Shown one piece after another: positions 16,978-25,891 of a DNA stretch of 64,000 nucleotides. The notes under the pieces were generated by a model that was not told the DNA's origin, made no database searches, and worked only from the letters and a program-made list of their open reading frames with translations. Source of the stretch: Corynebacterium sp. HMSC078H07 (GTDB taxonomy: Bacteria; Actinomycetota; Actinomycetes; Mycobacteriales; Mycobacteriaceae); the NCBI RefSeq assembly GCF_001812805.1, contig NZ_KV810517.1, positions 45,666 through 109,665 of the forward strand, given 5' to 3'. The first letter of the stretch is position 1, and every line of letters begins with the position of its first letter. The position numbers and the translations under genes are program-made.

Positions 16978-18750
16978 CTAGGCGTCGGAGGCGGCGCGAA
17001 GGAGCGCGGCGTAGGCGCCCTCGCGGGCGAGGAGCTCGGTGTGAGTGCCGCGCTCGACCACGCGGCCGGCGTCGAGGACGATGATCTGGTCGGCGTCGTA
17101 AATCGTGGACAGGCGGTGGGCGATGACTAGGCGGGTAGCATCCGCACCAAACACCGCTTCCTGGATGGCGCGCTCGGTTTCGTTGTCGAGGGCGGAGGTG
17201 GCCTCATCGAGGATGAGGACCTGCGGGCGGCGCAGCAGCGTGCGGGCCAGGGAGAGGCGCTGTTGCTCACCACCGGAGAAGCGGTAGCCGCGCGAGCCCA
17301 CGAGGGTATCGAGGCCGTCGGGAAGCTCTTTGACCACGTCGGCCACGTGTGCCGCATTAAGGGCCTTCCACATGTCCTCCTCCGTGGCATCGGGTTGTGC
17401 GAAGAGCAGGTTCTCGCGCACCGAGCCGTGGATGAGGTAAGTCTCTTGGGAAACTCCGCCGATGACCTCCGCGCGCTGCTCAGGTGGAATATCGCGTAGG
17501 TCGACACCACCCAAAAGCACGAAGCCGGAGGTCGGGTCAGCCAAGCGCGCCATAAGTGCAGCGACGGTGGACTTGCCGGAACCGGTATGCCCCACAAGCG
17601 CGGTGGTGGTGTGGGCGGGGATGGTGAGGAAGACGTCGGAAAGCGCGTCGGTGTCCGTGCCGGGGTAGCGGTAGGAGACGTGGTGGAGGGTGAGGGAGGC
17701 GTCGGCAAGCTGGGCGGGCTCGGTGGCTTCCGTGAGCTCGGGCTCCAAGTCCAGGTACTCGAAGATGCGGCTGAACAGCGCCATGGACGCCACCCACTGC
17801 GCGCCGACGTTGAGCAGGCCGGTAATCGGGCGGAAGATTTGGGTCTGCAGGGTGGAAAAGGCGATGAGCGTGCCAATCGTAATCCCCGGGCGCAGGCCGG
17901 CAACGAGATAAATCAGGGCCGGCATAACGCCAAAGATGATTTGGGTCAGCGCCATGCGCCAGCGCCCGGCTAATTGGGACTCGAGCTCCAAGCGGATGAG
18001 GGAGCGCGAGGTGGCCGAAAAGCTCGAATAGACCCGATCCTGCGCGCCCAACGTGGTGGCCAGGCGCATGCCGGAAACGGACAGGTTCTCCGAAATGGTC
18101 TGTTGGAGTTCCGCCTGGGCTTGGCTGTTTTTCTCCATGAGGCTGCGGCGCAGAACGGCGGCGCGACGCGTGAGCCACACGGCAGGAGGCAACACCAGCA
18201 AGGACAGCAGCGACAACGTCGGTGAGAGGGCCACCATCGCCACCAGCGTGGCCACCGTCATGGTGAGGTTGCTGGCCACGGACGTCGCGGTGGTAGTCAC
18301 CATGCCGCGCATCGCCGCGATGTCATTGGTCAAGCGCGATTGGATTTCACCGCCGCGGTTGTTGGTGAAGAACTGCAGCGATTGGCGCTGCAGGTTGGCA
18401 AAGACCTGCGTTCGCAGCTCGTGCATGATGGTGTGTCCCACCCGCGCGGATAAAAAGGACTGGATAACGCCGATTGCCTGAGAGACCACGGTGATGGCGA
18501 GCATGCCGCCGACAAGCCACAAAAGCAGCGCGGTGTCGTGGTTCGGAATGGCCTCATCCACGGTGCGGCGCACGAGGAACGGCTGCACCACCGTAAGCCC
18601 CGAGGTCGCCACGATGAGCACAAGCACCAGCAGCAGCGTGCCGCGGTGCGGGGCAAACAGGCCGGCCACGCGGCGGAAGGCAACCGGGTGCTGGGCCAGC
18701 TGATCGACGTCCGCGGGGTCCTTCACCGCGGTATGCATCGGCCGCGTCAT
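16978..18750 (-). CDS. ABC transporter, fused permease/ATPase
   Basis: A 590-residue exporter-type half-transporter: six-helix membrane domain, then an ATPase with Walker A GHTGSGKST, signature FSGGEQQR and canonical Walker B LILDEATSALD. All catalytic residues look intact, so a homodimer is likely. It lies three bases downstream of the VanW-family gene and must be cotranscribed with it. The substrate is unknown. The first ATG is used; an ATG four codons in is possible. Confidence 0.92.
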   Translation of the reverse strand: MTRPMHTAVKDPADVDQLAQHPVAFRRVAGLFAPHRGTLLLVLVLIVATSGLTVVQPFLVRRTVDEAIPNHDTALLLWLVGGMLAITVVSQAIGVIQSFLSARVGHTIMHELRTQVFANLQRQSLQFFTNNRGGEIQSRLTNDIAAMRGMVTTTATSVASNLTMTVATLVAMVALSPTLSLLSLLVLPPAVWLTRRAAVLRRSLMEKNSQAQAELQQTISENLSVSGMRLATTLGAQDRVYSSFSATSRSLIRLELESQLAGRWRMALTQIIFGVMPALIYLVAGLRPGITIGTLIAFSTLQTQIFRPITGLLNVGAQWVASMALFSRIFEYLDLEPELTEATEPAQLADASLTLHHVSYRYPGTDTDALSDVFLTIPAHTTTALVGHTGSGKSTVAALMARLADPTSGFVLLGGVDLRDIPPEQRAEVIGGVSQETYLIHGSVRENLLFAQPDATEEDMWKALNAAHVADVVKELPDGLDTLVGSRGYRFSGGEQQRLSLARTLLRRPQVLILDEATSALDNETERAIQEAVFGADATRLVIAHRLSTIYDADQIIVLDAGRVVERGTHTELLAREGAYAALLRAASDA

Positions 18751-18753
18751 GAT

Positions 18754-20457
18754 TTAACCGCAGGTGACGATAGGCTGCGGGTCATAGACCGTGGTGGTGG
18801 TCTCCCGGGAGATCTCCTTGCCGGAGAGGTCCTTGATCACGCGGGTATCGGAGGTGGTGAAGCCGGGCGCGCCAGACGACGGCGAGCAATCCTCGCTCAC
18901 CGACTTGCGCTGCGGCTCGGTCTTGGCCCAGCGGCCGTTGTTGATGGACTCGACCTCAACTGTCTTCACGCCTTTGAAGCGCACGGTGATGTCGCTGCCG
19001 AAGCTGGTTTCGATGCGCACCGGGTGGTTCGAGGTGTTCTTGAACTGCAGGTCAATCGCGCCTTCGTACACGGTAGCCTCTCGGCCGGCCGGGTAGCGGG
19101 AAATGTAATAGGAGTGCGGGGTATGCGCCACATCCTCCATGCCGGCGAAGTACGCGGCGTTGTACAAGGTGGTGGCGAACTGGGAGATGCCGCCGCCCAC
19201 GGCCTTGCCCGCGTGGCCGTCGATGATGATGCCGGATTCCACGTAGCCCTGCGCAGTGCCGCGCGGGCCGGTGTAGCCGTTGAGGGAGAAAGTCTCGCCT
19301 GGGTTGACCACGGCACCGTTGACCTGCTGGGCCACCAGCCGGATGTTAGTGCCGGAGGCCCCGGAGAAGCCACCGGTGGAGAACTCCGACACGGTGTCAT
19401 CGAAGGTGGCCTTCTCCGCCATCTCGGTGGTGAAATCCGCGGGGTCCGGCTTGTAGTCGGCATCCCACTCGCGGTCATCTTCGCTGCTCACGCGGTCTTC
19501 GAAACCGTCGAGGGTCTTCTCCCAATCGATGACGGAGCCATCCACTGAGGGCGTGATCTGCTTGTCGTTGCCGCTGAAGGAAATCTTGGCGTTGGTGCCG
19601 GGCACCTCGGAGCCTTGCATACGCTCTTGGAAAAGCTCGCGCGCGCGGTCCTTGTCTACCTTGAGGTGCAGCTCACCGTCCTCGGCTGCGATGGAAACGA
19701 ACTGGGAAATCTCCGGCTTGCGCAGGGTGCCGGCGGTGTTGTTCTCGCCTTTCAGAGTGAGCGGATTATCCAGCGCGCGGGCGGCATCACCGGTGCGCAT
19801 GGCCTCAATCGCCGCAGCGTTGATCTGTGGTTCCACCACCATGGGCGTGACCTCCACGCCGTCGGGGTCGAGCCAGTGCTTCTCGACGTCCCCCCTCAAC
19901 ACCTCTTTCTCCACCGCCTGGCCGAGTACGGGTTTGGTCTCTTTGAGGGAGCCGTCGACAAGCTCGAGGTTTCCGTCCTCCGGCTCGATCGCAAGCTCTT
20001 CGCCTACGCGATCCAGCGCGCCGTCGAGCTGGGCATCATCGACATCGACGGCGACTGGGATTTCCTCGGTAGGTTTGATGAAGCTGTAGAGGCGGGCAAA
20101 AGGATTGAGCGAGGCATCCGGGATGCCGTCGACAGCCTTCTGGTAGTTCAGGCTCAGCCCCGAATCCTGCGGGATGAGCTCGGAGGCCTTTTCGTCTGCG
20201 CGCACGATGACGGGCCGGGTGGCCACGTCACCGAGTTCACTTTCCAGCTTTTCTACCGCGGCGGTGCGCTCCATGCGGGAGATGTCCACGCCGCCCACTG
20301 ACGTCGCGCGCGGCACTTTGTGCTGATTAGCCATGACATCCCACGCGTAGGCGACGCCGGCGATGAGCACGAGGCCGACGAGCACGCCGAGGGTGACCTT
20401 GAGTCCCCGACGGTTGCGGTCGCGTCGGTATTGGCTGTGTCCGATTGCCTTTTTCAC
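18754..20457 (-). CDS. VanW family protein with peptidoglycan-binding-like domains
   Basis: A 567-residue protein with a basic cytoplasmic N-terminus, one membrane helix (about residues 20-42), two repeats of the putative peptidoglycan-binding domain that precedes VanW in such proteins, and a C-terminal VanW domain (GFSGASGTNIRL, then VGGGISQFATTLYNAA). It is probably anchored facing the cell wall. The GTG at 20457 has TAATCT seven bases upstream and no Shine-Dalgarno sequence. It is the first gene of a two-gene unit with the ABC exporter. VanW function is undefined; a wall-related role is inferred from the domains. Confidence 0.88.
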   Translation of the reverse strand: MKKAIGHSQYRRDRNRRGLKVTLGVLVGLVLIAGVAYAWDVMANQHKVPRATSVGGVDISRMERTAAVEKLESELGDVATRPVIVRADEKASELIPQDSGLSLNYQKAVDGIPDASLNPFARLYSFIKPTEEIPVAVDVDDAQLDGALDRVGEELAIEPEDGNLELVDGSLKETKPVLGQAVEKEVLRGDVEKHWLDPDGVEVTPMVVEPQINAAAIEAMRTGDAARALDNPLTLKGENNTAGTLRKPEISQFVSIAAEDGELHLKVDKDRARELFQERMQGSEVPGTNAKISFSGNDKQITPSVDGSVIDWEKTLDGFEDRVSSEDDREWDADYKPDPADFTTEMAEKATFDDTVSEFSTGGFSGASGTNIRLVAQQVNGAVVNPGETFSLNGYTGPRGTAQGYVESGIIIDGHAGKAVGGGISQFATTLYNAAYFAGMEDVAHTPHSYYISRYPAGREATVYEGAIDLQFKNTSNHPVRIETSFGSDITVRFKGVKTVEVESINNGRWAKTEPQRKSVSEDCSPSSGAPGFTTSDTRVIKDLSGKEISRETTTTVYDPQPIVTCG

Positions 20458-20464
20458 GTGTATG

Positions 20465-20470
20465 AGATTA
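20465..20470 (-). promoter_or_regulatory. -10 element of a probably leaderless transcript (vanW-ABC unit)
   Basis: TAATCT on the minus strand, seven bases before the GTG. Confidence 0.6.
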
Positions 20471-20491
20471 ACGTCTGCCAGCTAGTTTTTC

Positions 20492-21583
20492 CTAGTCGGC
20501 ATCCTGCTGTGCCACTACTTCCACCGCCGCATCAATCACCGCGTCAATGTCGTCATCGGTGGACCACAGCGGCATGTCAGCACCTGCGGCGAGGGCGGCG
20601 GCCACGGCTTCCGGCACGCTGAAGTTCTCCGAAATGGAGGCCATTCCTCCCAGGTCATCGGTATAAATGGCGCCTTCGAAGCCAAGTTCTTCGCGGGCTA
20701 GCTGGTAGGCGCGCGGGTTAAGGGAAGCAGGTTCTTCACCCAGGCCGGGGACCACGAGGTGGCCCATCATGAGTGCTGCTTCCGGGGCTTGCGGAAGAGC
20801 TGTGTGAAAGGGCACGAACTCGTGGCCATGCAGTTCTTCCAGGGGCGGGGTAACGGCCTCACCCAGGTGAGTATCCCCGGAGGCACGCCCATGTCCGGGG
20901 AAATGCTTGAACACGGCCTTAACACCTGCTGACTGTAGCCCGCGGGCAAAAGCCGCGCCATAGTCGCCGGCGGTCTCTGGGTCGGTGGAGAAGGCGCGGT
21001 CCCCCACCACCTCCAGGCCTCCGCCATCCACATCAAGTACTGGAGCAAAGTCCACCGTCACGCCGTGCGCGCGCAGGCTGTGCCCAATCTCGGTGGCCAT
21101 TTGCTCCACTTCTTCTGGGGTATGGCCCTCCGCCATGGCCTGCGGCGAAGGATAGTCGCCCAAAATCTCAGAAAAGCGCTGGACGCGGCCGCCCTCGAAA
21201 TCGATGGACACCTCGAAGTCGCGGCCCACCTCCTCGCGCAGGGCGTTGATTCCCCGCGGACCATCGCTGAGTAGTTCCGGGTCGGCCCAGCTCGGGATGA
21301 ACAGCCCGCCCACACCTGCGTCCAGCTTCGCGCGCGCATCCTCATAGTTCAGTGCCGGTGGCATGAGCTTCGCTGCCGCACGGGCGCGCACGTCCTCGGG
21401 CGCCTCGGCCTCGGTTGTCTCAGCCTCGGTTGTACCGGCCTCGTTGGCCCCGTCCGCAGCGCTTGGGGCGGCGGACGAAGTTGGGGTGGGCGTTGTCGGG
21501 ACGTCGGAAAGCACAGGCTCCGAACCGCACGCACTGAGGGCGCACGCGGTACTCAACAGGAGGGCGGGCATTGCTTTTCTCAT
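20492..21583 (-). CDS. Glycoside hydrolase family 3 lipoprotein, NagZ-like beta-N-acetylglucosaminidase
   Basis: A 363-residue lipoprotein. The signal peptide ends in a lipobox (LSAC), followed by a Ser/Thr/Glu/Ala-rich linker of about 60 residues and a GH3 catalytic barrel. The NagZ-type motif KHFPGHGRASGDTH supplies the Asp-His general acid/base pair, and the nucleophile Asp is in YTDDLGGMA. NagZ enzymes remove GlcNAc from muropeptides; here the enzyme would act outside the membrane. The ATG at 21583 is chosen so that the basic residues precede the hydrophobic core; an in-frame GTG lies two codons upstream. Confidence 0.88.
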   Translation of the reverse strand: MRKAMPALLLSTACALSACGSEPVLSDVPTTPTPTSSAAPSAADGANEAGTTEAETTEAEAPEDVRARAAAKLMPPALNYEDARAKLDAGVGGLFIPSWADPELLSDGPRGINALREEVGRDFEVSIDFEGGRVQRFSEILGDYPSPQAMAEGHTPEEVEQMATEIGHSLRAHGVTVDFAPVLDVDGGGLEVVGDRAFSTDPETAGDYGAAFARGLQSAGVKAVFKHFPGHGRASGDTHLGEAVTPPLEELHGHEFVPFHTALPQAPEAALMMGHLVVPGLGEEPASLNPRAYQLAREELGFEGAIYTDDLGGMASISENFSVPEAVAAALAAGADMPLWSTDDDIDAVIDAAVEVVAQQDAD

Positions 21584-21629
21584 ACCCACCAGTGTGCCTG
21601 AAGGCGCCGCGCGGGCAACACCCGGTTGT

Positions 21630-21635
21630 TAGGAT
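21630..21635 (+). promoter_or_regulatory. -10 element of a probably leaderless transcript (USP)
   Basis: TAGGAT, six bases before the universal stress protein ATG. Confidence 0.6.
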
Positions 21636-21641
21636 GGTCAC

Positions 21642-22133
21642 ATGAGCAACGGAGAGACCCTGCTAATCGCCTACGACGGCTCCGACCGCGCCGACCGCGC
21701 CCTCGAATACGCCGCGAACCTGCTGCGCCCAACCGACGTCGAAATTCTCACCGCGTGGGAAACCTCCGCGCGCCAGGCCGCACGTGCGGTCAGCCGCACT
21801 GGCCTGCACCAGTCCACGATCTCGCCGGACAGCGTGGAGGAGGACCCTGCTTATGAGGAAGCCGTGGCGATTTGCCGCCGGGGAATCGCCAAGGCGGAAT
21901 CCCTGGGCCTGCGCGGACATGCCCACCTGGTGGAGTCGGTGACGTCGATTCAGAGCGCGATTGTCGACGCCGCCCAGGAACTCAACGTCGACGTCATCGT
22001 CACCGGCACCCGCGCGCTGACCGGCTTCCGCTCACTGTGGACGAACTCGACGGCAGAGTACATCGTGCGCAATGCGGGCCTGCCAGTCTTTATCGTGCCG
22101 CCGGAGAACGACGACGAGGACGAGGACTGCTAG
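21642..22133 (+). CDS. Universal stress protein (UspA domain)
   Basis: A 163-residue single UspA domain beginning LLIAYDGSDRADRAL. It contains the C-terminal nucleotide-binding pattern GTRALTGFRSLWTNSTAEYIVRNA (a variant of G-2x-G-9x-G-S/T) and ends in an acidic Asp/Glu tail. Such proteins bind ATP or other nucleotides and respond to stress. It is expressed from a leaderless-type promoter. Confidence 0.9.
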   Translation: MSNGETLLIAYDGSDRADRALEYAANLLRPTDVEILTAWETSARQAARAVSRTGLHQSTISPDSVEEDPAYEEAVAICRRGIAKAESLGLRGHAHLVESVTSIQSAIVDAAQELNVDVIVTGTRALTGFRSLWTNSTAEYIVRNAGLPVFIVPPENDDEDEDC

Positions 22134-22136
22134 AAT
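22131..22136 (+). promoter_or_regulatory. -10 element overlapping a stop codon (DUF2613 gene)
   Basis: TAGAAT begins with the TAG stop of the universal stress gene and lies eight bases before the DUF2613 ATG, which lacks a ribosome binding site. Confidence 0.5.
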
Positions 22137-22144
22137 CTGGCGCC

Positions 22145-22342
22145 ATGGCATTCGATAGCGACTCCCTCAACAAGCGCACCCTGGGCCCCGCCCTGGGCAG
22201 TGCTGTTGTTGGCGTGGCGTTGGGAGTCGTGACCATCCTGGGTATTGCCCAGTTCTCGCAGGCAGACGCCGTGCCGAGCGATAATTCTGTCAAGGCCTCC
22301 GACGCCGTGATGGGCGGGCCGGAGTACGGCTCGCGCGAGTAA
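22145..22342 (+). CDS. DUF2613 small membrane/secreted protein
   Basis: A 65-residue protein with a single hydrophobic segment (residues ~15-38, GPALGSAVVGVALGVVTILG) and a short polar C-terminus ending in GPEYGSRE, matching the small DUF2613 family found just before aftD in Corynebacterium. Its stop codon is two bases from the aftD start, so both are one transcript and the protein may assist the arabinosyltransferase. That partnership is inferred from context. Confidence 0.85.
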   Translation: MAFDSDSLNKRTLGPALGSAVVGVALGVVTILGIAQFSQADAVPSDNSVKASDAVMGGPEYGSRE

Positions 22343-22344
22343 AC

Positions 22345-25300
22345 GTGCGCGCACGCAGCGGGGGGCTTTTCTTTCTAGCCCTCGTGGTCTTGGTGCAGCC
22401 ATGGGGGCTCACCGCCGCCGATACCAAACATGATCTGGTGGCCAACCCCGCGGGCTTTCTAGCTGGTGCGCTGCATGCTTATACCGATACTTTCACGCTG
22501 GGCCAGCTGCAGAACCAGGCATATGGCTTCCTCTTCCCGCAGGGCTTGTTCTTCCTTCTGGCGGACCCGCTGCCGGATTGGATAGCGCAGCGCGCCTGGT
22601 GGTTCCTGGTCTTGTCCGTGGGCTTTCTGGGTTTCTTCCGCCTCGTCCGCACGGTGCTTCCCGCTGCGCCGGGTTATGCCGCGCTTATGGGCGGGTTGCT
22701 CTTTGCGCTCTCGCCGCGCACGCTGACGACTTTAGGCGCGATTTCCTCGGAGACCTGGCCGGTCATGCTGGCCCCCTGGGTACTGCTGCCCTTCCTGCGG
22801 CTGGGCCGGCTTTGCTGGCGGGACGCCGCACCCTCGGTGGTGGCGGTGGCGTGCATGGGCGCGGTCAACGCCACGGCCACACTCGCCGCTTGCCTTCCGG
22901 CGGGCTTGATCTTGCTGTGGCGGCGCGCGGGCAAAACCGGTCTTGCCTGGCTGGCCGGCTGCGCCGCGGTGTCCGCATGGTGGATTATCCCGCTGTTCAT
23001 CCTGGGCCGCTATGCCCCGCCCTTTACCGAGTTCATCGAGTCCGCCGGGGTGACCACGCGCTGGCTTAACCTGGCGGAAATCCTGCGCGGCACCACCAGT
23101 TGGGCGCCCTTTGTGGATACCGAGCGCATCGCCGGTAATGAGCTGGCCACCGAGCCGGTCTTCGTGCTGTTCACGGCCGGTGTGGCCGCCCTGGGTCTTG
23201 TGGGGTTGTCCCGCCTGCCGCGCGTGTGGAGTTTCATGCTGCTGGTGGGCGTGGCCGTGCTCGGCACGCATGCCGCATGGTATCTCGATGCGCTCGATGG
23301 CCCGCTGGCCGCGCTGCGCAACGTGCACAAGTTCGACCCGCTGGTGCGCATCCCGCTGGTGCTGGGAGTGGCCGCGATTGCCGCCCGCGTGAGGTTGCCG
23401 CGGACGTTGTCCCTGGGGCGTCGTCAAGCAGCGGGCCTTCTGGTGTGCCTCGTGGTGATGGGGGCGACCGCCCCGGCGTGGGCAGGCCGGCTGTTGCCCA
23501 AGGGGGCGTACGAGGAGGTCCCGGCCTATTGGCACGAGGCCGCCTCTTTCATGAACAGCCTAGATACGCGCGTGCTCATCTACCCGCCGGCCTCCTTTGC
23601 CCGGCAGGACTGGGGCTGGACGCGAGATGAACCGGCGCAGCCGCTTCTCGACGTCCCCTGGGCCGTCCGCGACGCCATCCCCCTCATCCCGCCCGAAGCC
23701 ATCCGTGGCTTGGACGGGGCGATGGCACAGATTTCCCGCGACCCCGCGTCCGCGCCTTTAGTGTTGCAGCGCCTCGGCATCGGCGCCGTCGCCGTGCGCC
23801 ACGACCTCATCTCTGGTTCTTCGGTGCACATTCCGGGCGAGGTCCACACCTTCGGGGAGGTCGACGTCGTGGTTTTCGACCCCGACCTCTCCATGAACCT
23901 GGCACCTGCGGATCCGCCGCGCGTGGCGGGCGGCGGGGAATCGCTGGCACTCCTTTCCGGCCCCCACGAGCTCGTCTCTGCTAACGCGGACATCGTCACC
24001 GATACGCCCACCTTGCGTGACCGCAACTACGGAACGCTTTCCGGACCGGTTTCCGCGCCGCTGGCCCCTGATGACCCCACCTCCGTGCGCAATCGCCTGC
24101 GCGACTATCCCTCCGCCGGCCCGCTGACCCAGGTGGTAGAACACGATGGCCGCGTCACCGCGTCGTCATCTGCCGCGGATGCTTCTGCCTTCGGCGGGGC
24201 GAACCCGGCGCGTTCTCTTACCGCGGCCGTCGACGGCGAGAACTCCACCGCTTGGTGGCCAGCGCCTGGCGATTCCGGCTGGCTGGAGCTGCACTCCGAT
24301 TCCACGTGGACCTCGCCGAAGCTGCGGCTGATGACCACCGGCACGACTGAGGTGACCATCCACAACGGCGCTTCCAAGGTGACTGTCACCATGGAGGCCT
24401 TCCGCGCCCGCGATATTCGCGTGCCCGGCGCGCATGCCTCCACTATCCGCATCGAGCCGCAACGCCGCACCGGAATTGCCGAGGCCTCCATCGTGGATCA
24501 ACCCTCCCCGCGCCGCCTCGTCACCGTGCCCGATACTTCACCGGATGCCGAGCAGTTCCTCTTCCAGCAGGACAACGAACGCATCCTCATCCGCTCCTTT
24601 ACTTCCCCGCGCGATATGACCGTGCGTGTGTTGGGTGAGAAGCCCGTGCTTATCGACGGCTCCCCCCACTCCCCCGGCTCCACCTTCGACCTGTCCGCCG
24701 GACAACACCTCGTGCGCACCACCGGCGATTGGGCGGCCCTGACAAATACCGCGTCCTCCTTGCCCGCGCCCCTGTCTGCCTCGTCTCCTGACCTATCCGG
24801 TTCCGCCGCCGACTCGGCCGCCGCATCCGGCGCGGACCACGGCTATGCCCCGCTCGCTGCTGGTTCCCCCATCGAGCCCGCCGACCACGACCGCCTCCTT
24901 GTCACCGGCCGCGCCTTCAACGAGGGCCTGCGCGGCGAGCTCCGCTCCCCCAGCTCAGCCCCGGGCTCGGCACAAGATTCCGCGCCAGCCTCCAGCTCGG
25001 AACCTCTAGCCCTCAAGCCGCGCTCCATCGATGCCGACACTCAGGCCTTCCTCATCCCTGCTGGCGCTAGCGGCATCTTCCACATGACTTTTGTTGCTGA
25101 CTGCGCCTACCGCGTGGGCCTCGGCTTCGGCGGCGCGCTCGCCGCGCTGACTACCGCGCTGTGCCTGCTCGTCATGGCCCGCGGCCTCCGTTCCCAAGCC
25201 ACTGCCCCTGCCTCATCCGCGACAAACGCAGCACACGATTCAGCCGCAACCGGCCCAGTCGCCGATGCTGCCCTCCTGGCAACCTCCGCGGCTTCCGAAA

Positions 25301-25611
25301 CGGCCTCGCCCGCCCGTGTTGCCCACTCGTCTCTCTCGGCGCGTGTCCTTCTGGCACTACTCGTCGCGGCAACGATGGCGCTCGTCGCGGGTATGCCCGG
25401 TGTGGCCGCCGCTGCCGCGGCGTGGGCCATCACGCGCTGGACCACGCTGCGCTCCGACTACTTGGCGGGCGCGCTCACCTTGGCCGCGGGCGCGATGCTC
25501 GCCCGCGCACCCTGGCCCTCGGAGGGCTACGCCGGTGACTCGCTGCTGGTCCAGCTGCTCTGCGTCGCGGCTATCACGTGTGCTTGCCTCCCACCCCGCC
25601 GCGCCTCTTAG
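22345..25611 (+). CDS. aftD: Arabinofuranosyltransferase AftD
   Basis: A 1088-residue GT-C enzyme. About ten membrane helices occupy the first ~380 residues, opening with VQPWGLTAADTKHDL where the acidic residues of the GT-C active site are expected. A large extracytoplasmic part follows, including a discoidin-like carbohydrate-binding module (about residues 600-705), with more helices at the end. AftD adds alpha-(1->3) arabinofuranose branches to arabinogalactan and lipoarabinomannan using decaprenyl-phospho-arabinose. A Ser/Ala/Pro-rich linker near residues 800-900 is probably disordered. The GTG start follows the DUF2613 stop by two bases. Shorter than the mycobacterial enzyme, as usual in this genus. 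Confidence 0.9.
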   Translation: MRARSGGLFFLALVVLVQPWGLTAADTKHDLVANPAGFLAGALHAYTDTFTLGQLQNQAYGFLFPQGLFFLLADPLPDWIAQRAWWFLVLSVGFLGFFRLVRTVLPAAPGYAALMGGLLFALSPRTLTTLGAISSETWPVMLAPWVLLPFLRLGRLCWRDAAPSVVAVACMGAVNATATLAACLPAGLILLWRRAGKTGLAWLAGCAAVSAWWIIPLFILGRYAPPFTEFIESAGVTTRWLNLAEILRGTTSWAPFVDTERIAGNELATEPVFVLFTAGVAALGLVGLSRLPRVWSFMLLVGVAVLGTHAAWYLDALDGPLAALRNVHKFDPLVRIPLVLGVAAIAARVRLPRTLSLGRRQAAGLLVCLVVMGATAPAWAGRLLPKGAYEEVPAYWHEAASFMNSLDTRVLIYPPASFARQDWGWTRDEPAQPLLDVPWAVRDAIPLIPPEAIRGLDGAMAQISRDPASAPLVLQRLGIGAVAVRHDLISGSSVHIPGEVHTFGEVDVVVFDPDLSMNLAPADPPRVAGGGESLALLSGPHELVSANADIVTDTPTLRDRNYGTLSGPVSAPLAPDDPTSVRNRLRDYPSAGPLTQVVEHDGRVTASSSAADASAFGGANPARSLTAAVDGENSTAWWPAPGDSGWLELHSDSTWTSPKLRLMTTGTTEVTIHNGASKVTVTMEAFRARDIRVPGAHASTIRIEPQRRTGIAEASIVDQPSPRRLVTVPDTSPDAEQFLFQQDNERILIRSFTSPRDMTVRVLGEKPVLIDGSPHSPGSTFDLSAGQHLVRTTGDWAALTNTASSLPAPLSASSPDLSGSAADSAAASGADHGYAPLAAGSPIEPADHDRLLVTGRAFNEGLRGELRSPSSAPGSAQDSAPASSSEPLALKPRSIDADTQAFLIPAGASGIFHMTFVADCAYRVGLGFGGALAALTTALCLLVMARGLRSQATAPASSATNAAHDSAATGPVADAALLATSAASETASPARVAHSSLSARVLLALLVAATMALVAGMPGVAAAAAAWAITRWTTLRSDYLAGALTLAAGAMLARAPWPSEGYAGDSLLVQLLCVAAITCACLPPRRAS

Positions 25612-25762
25612 GGACGCAGCCGCGCTGTACATAGCTGTCCGCCCCTGCTGCTTCCTTTGGGGCCGCTGGTTTCGACGCGGACCCGCTACGCATGGTGCTC
25701 CGAGCAAAGCGCCTCTCAAAGGGCTCCCCACAGAAGGCATCCCACAGACGGCATCTTCAGCG

Positions 25763-25801
25763 CTAAAAACGCCATCTAGAAGGGGCAAATGGCGTTTTTA
25801 G
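25763..25801. terminator. Probable bidirectional terminator after aftD
   Basis: CTAAAAACGCCAT (25763-25775) and ATGGCGTTTTTAG (25789-25801) are perfect 13-bp inverted arms around a 13-nt loop. Each strand reads five T residues at the stem end. It lies between the convergent aftD and tmaT genes. Confidence 0.65.
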
Positions 25802-25807
25802 GAGCAA

Positions 25808-25857
25808 AGACGCCTTTTGACTGATGCCTTGTACAAGATGCCTTTTGTCAGATGCCT
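25808..25857. repeat. Two degenerate direct repeats of about 22 bp
   Basis: AGACGCCTTTTGACTGATGC at 25808 and AGATGCCTTTTGTCAGATGC at 25836 differ at four of 20 positions and are spaced 28 bp. They sit directly after the terminator-like hairpin. Confidence 0.6.
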
Positions 25858-25891
25858 GCTGCGAACTCGGAGGCGAGGCCAAGAAGGCTAG

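Larger units (their letters stand above)
25612..25891. other. Non-coding gap between aftD and tmaT
   Basis: A 280-bp gap between convergent genes with no credible ORF. It holds a 13-bp inverted repeat and a short direct repeat, listed separately. Confidence 0.7.

Noticed and set aside
15927..16980. Integrated element with att sites at tRNA-Gly
   Set aside because: I looked for a second copy of the tRNA 3' end downstream of the islet and saw none. No integrase gene is present.
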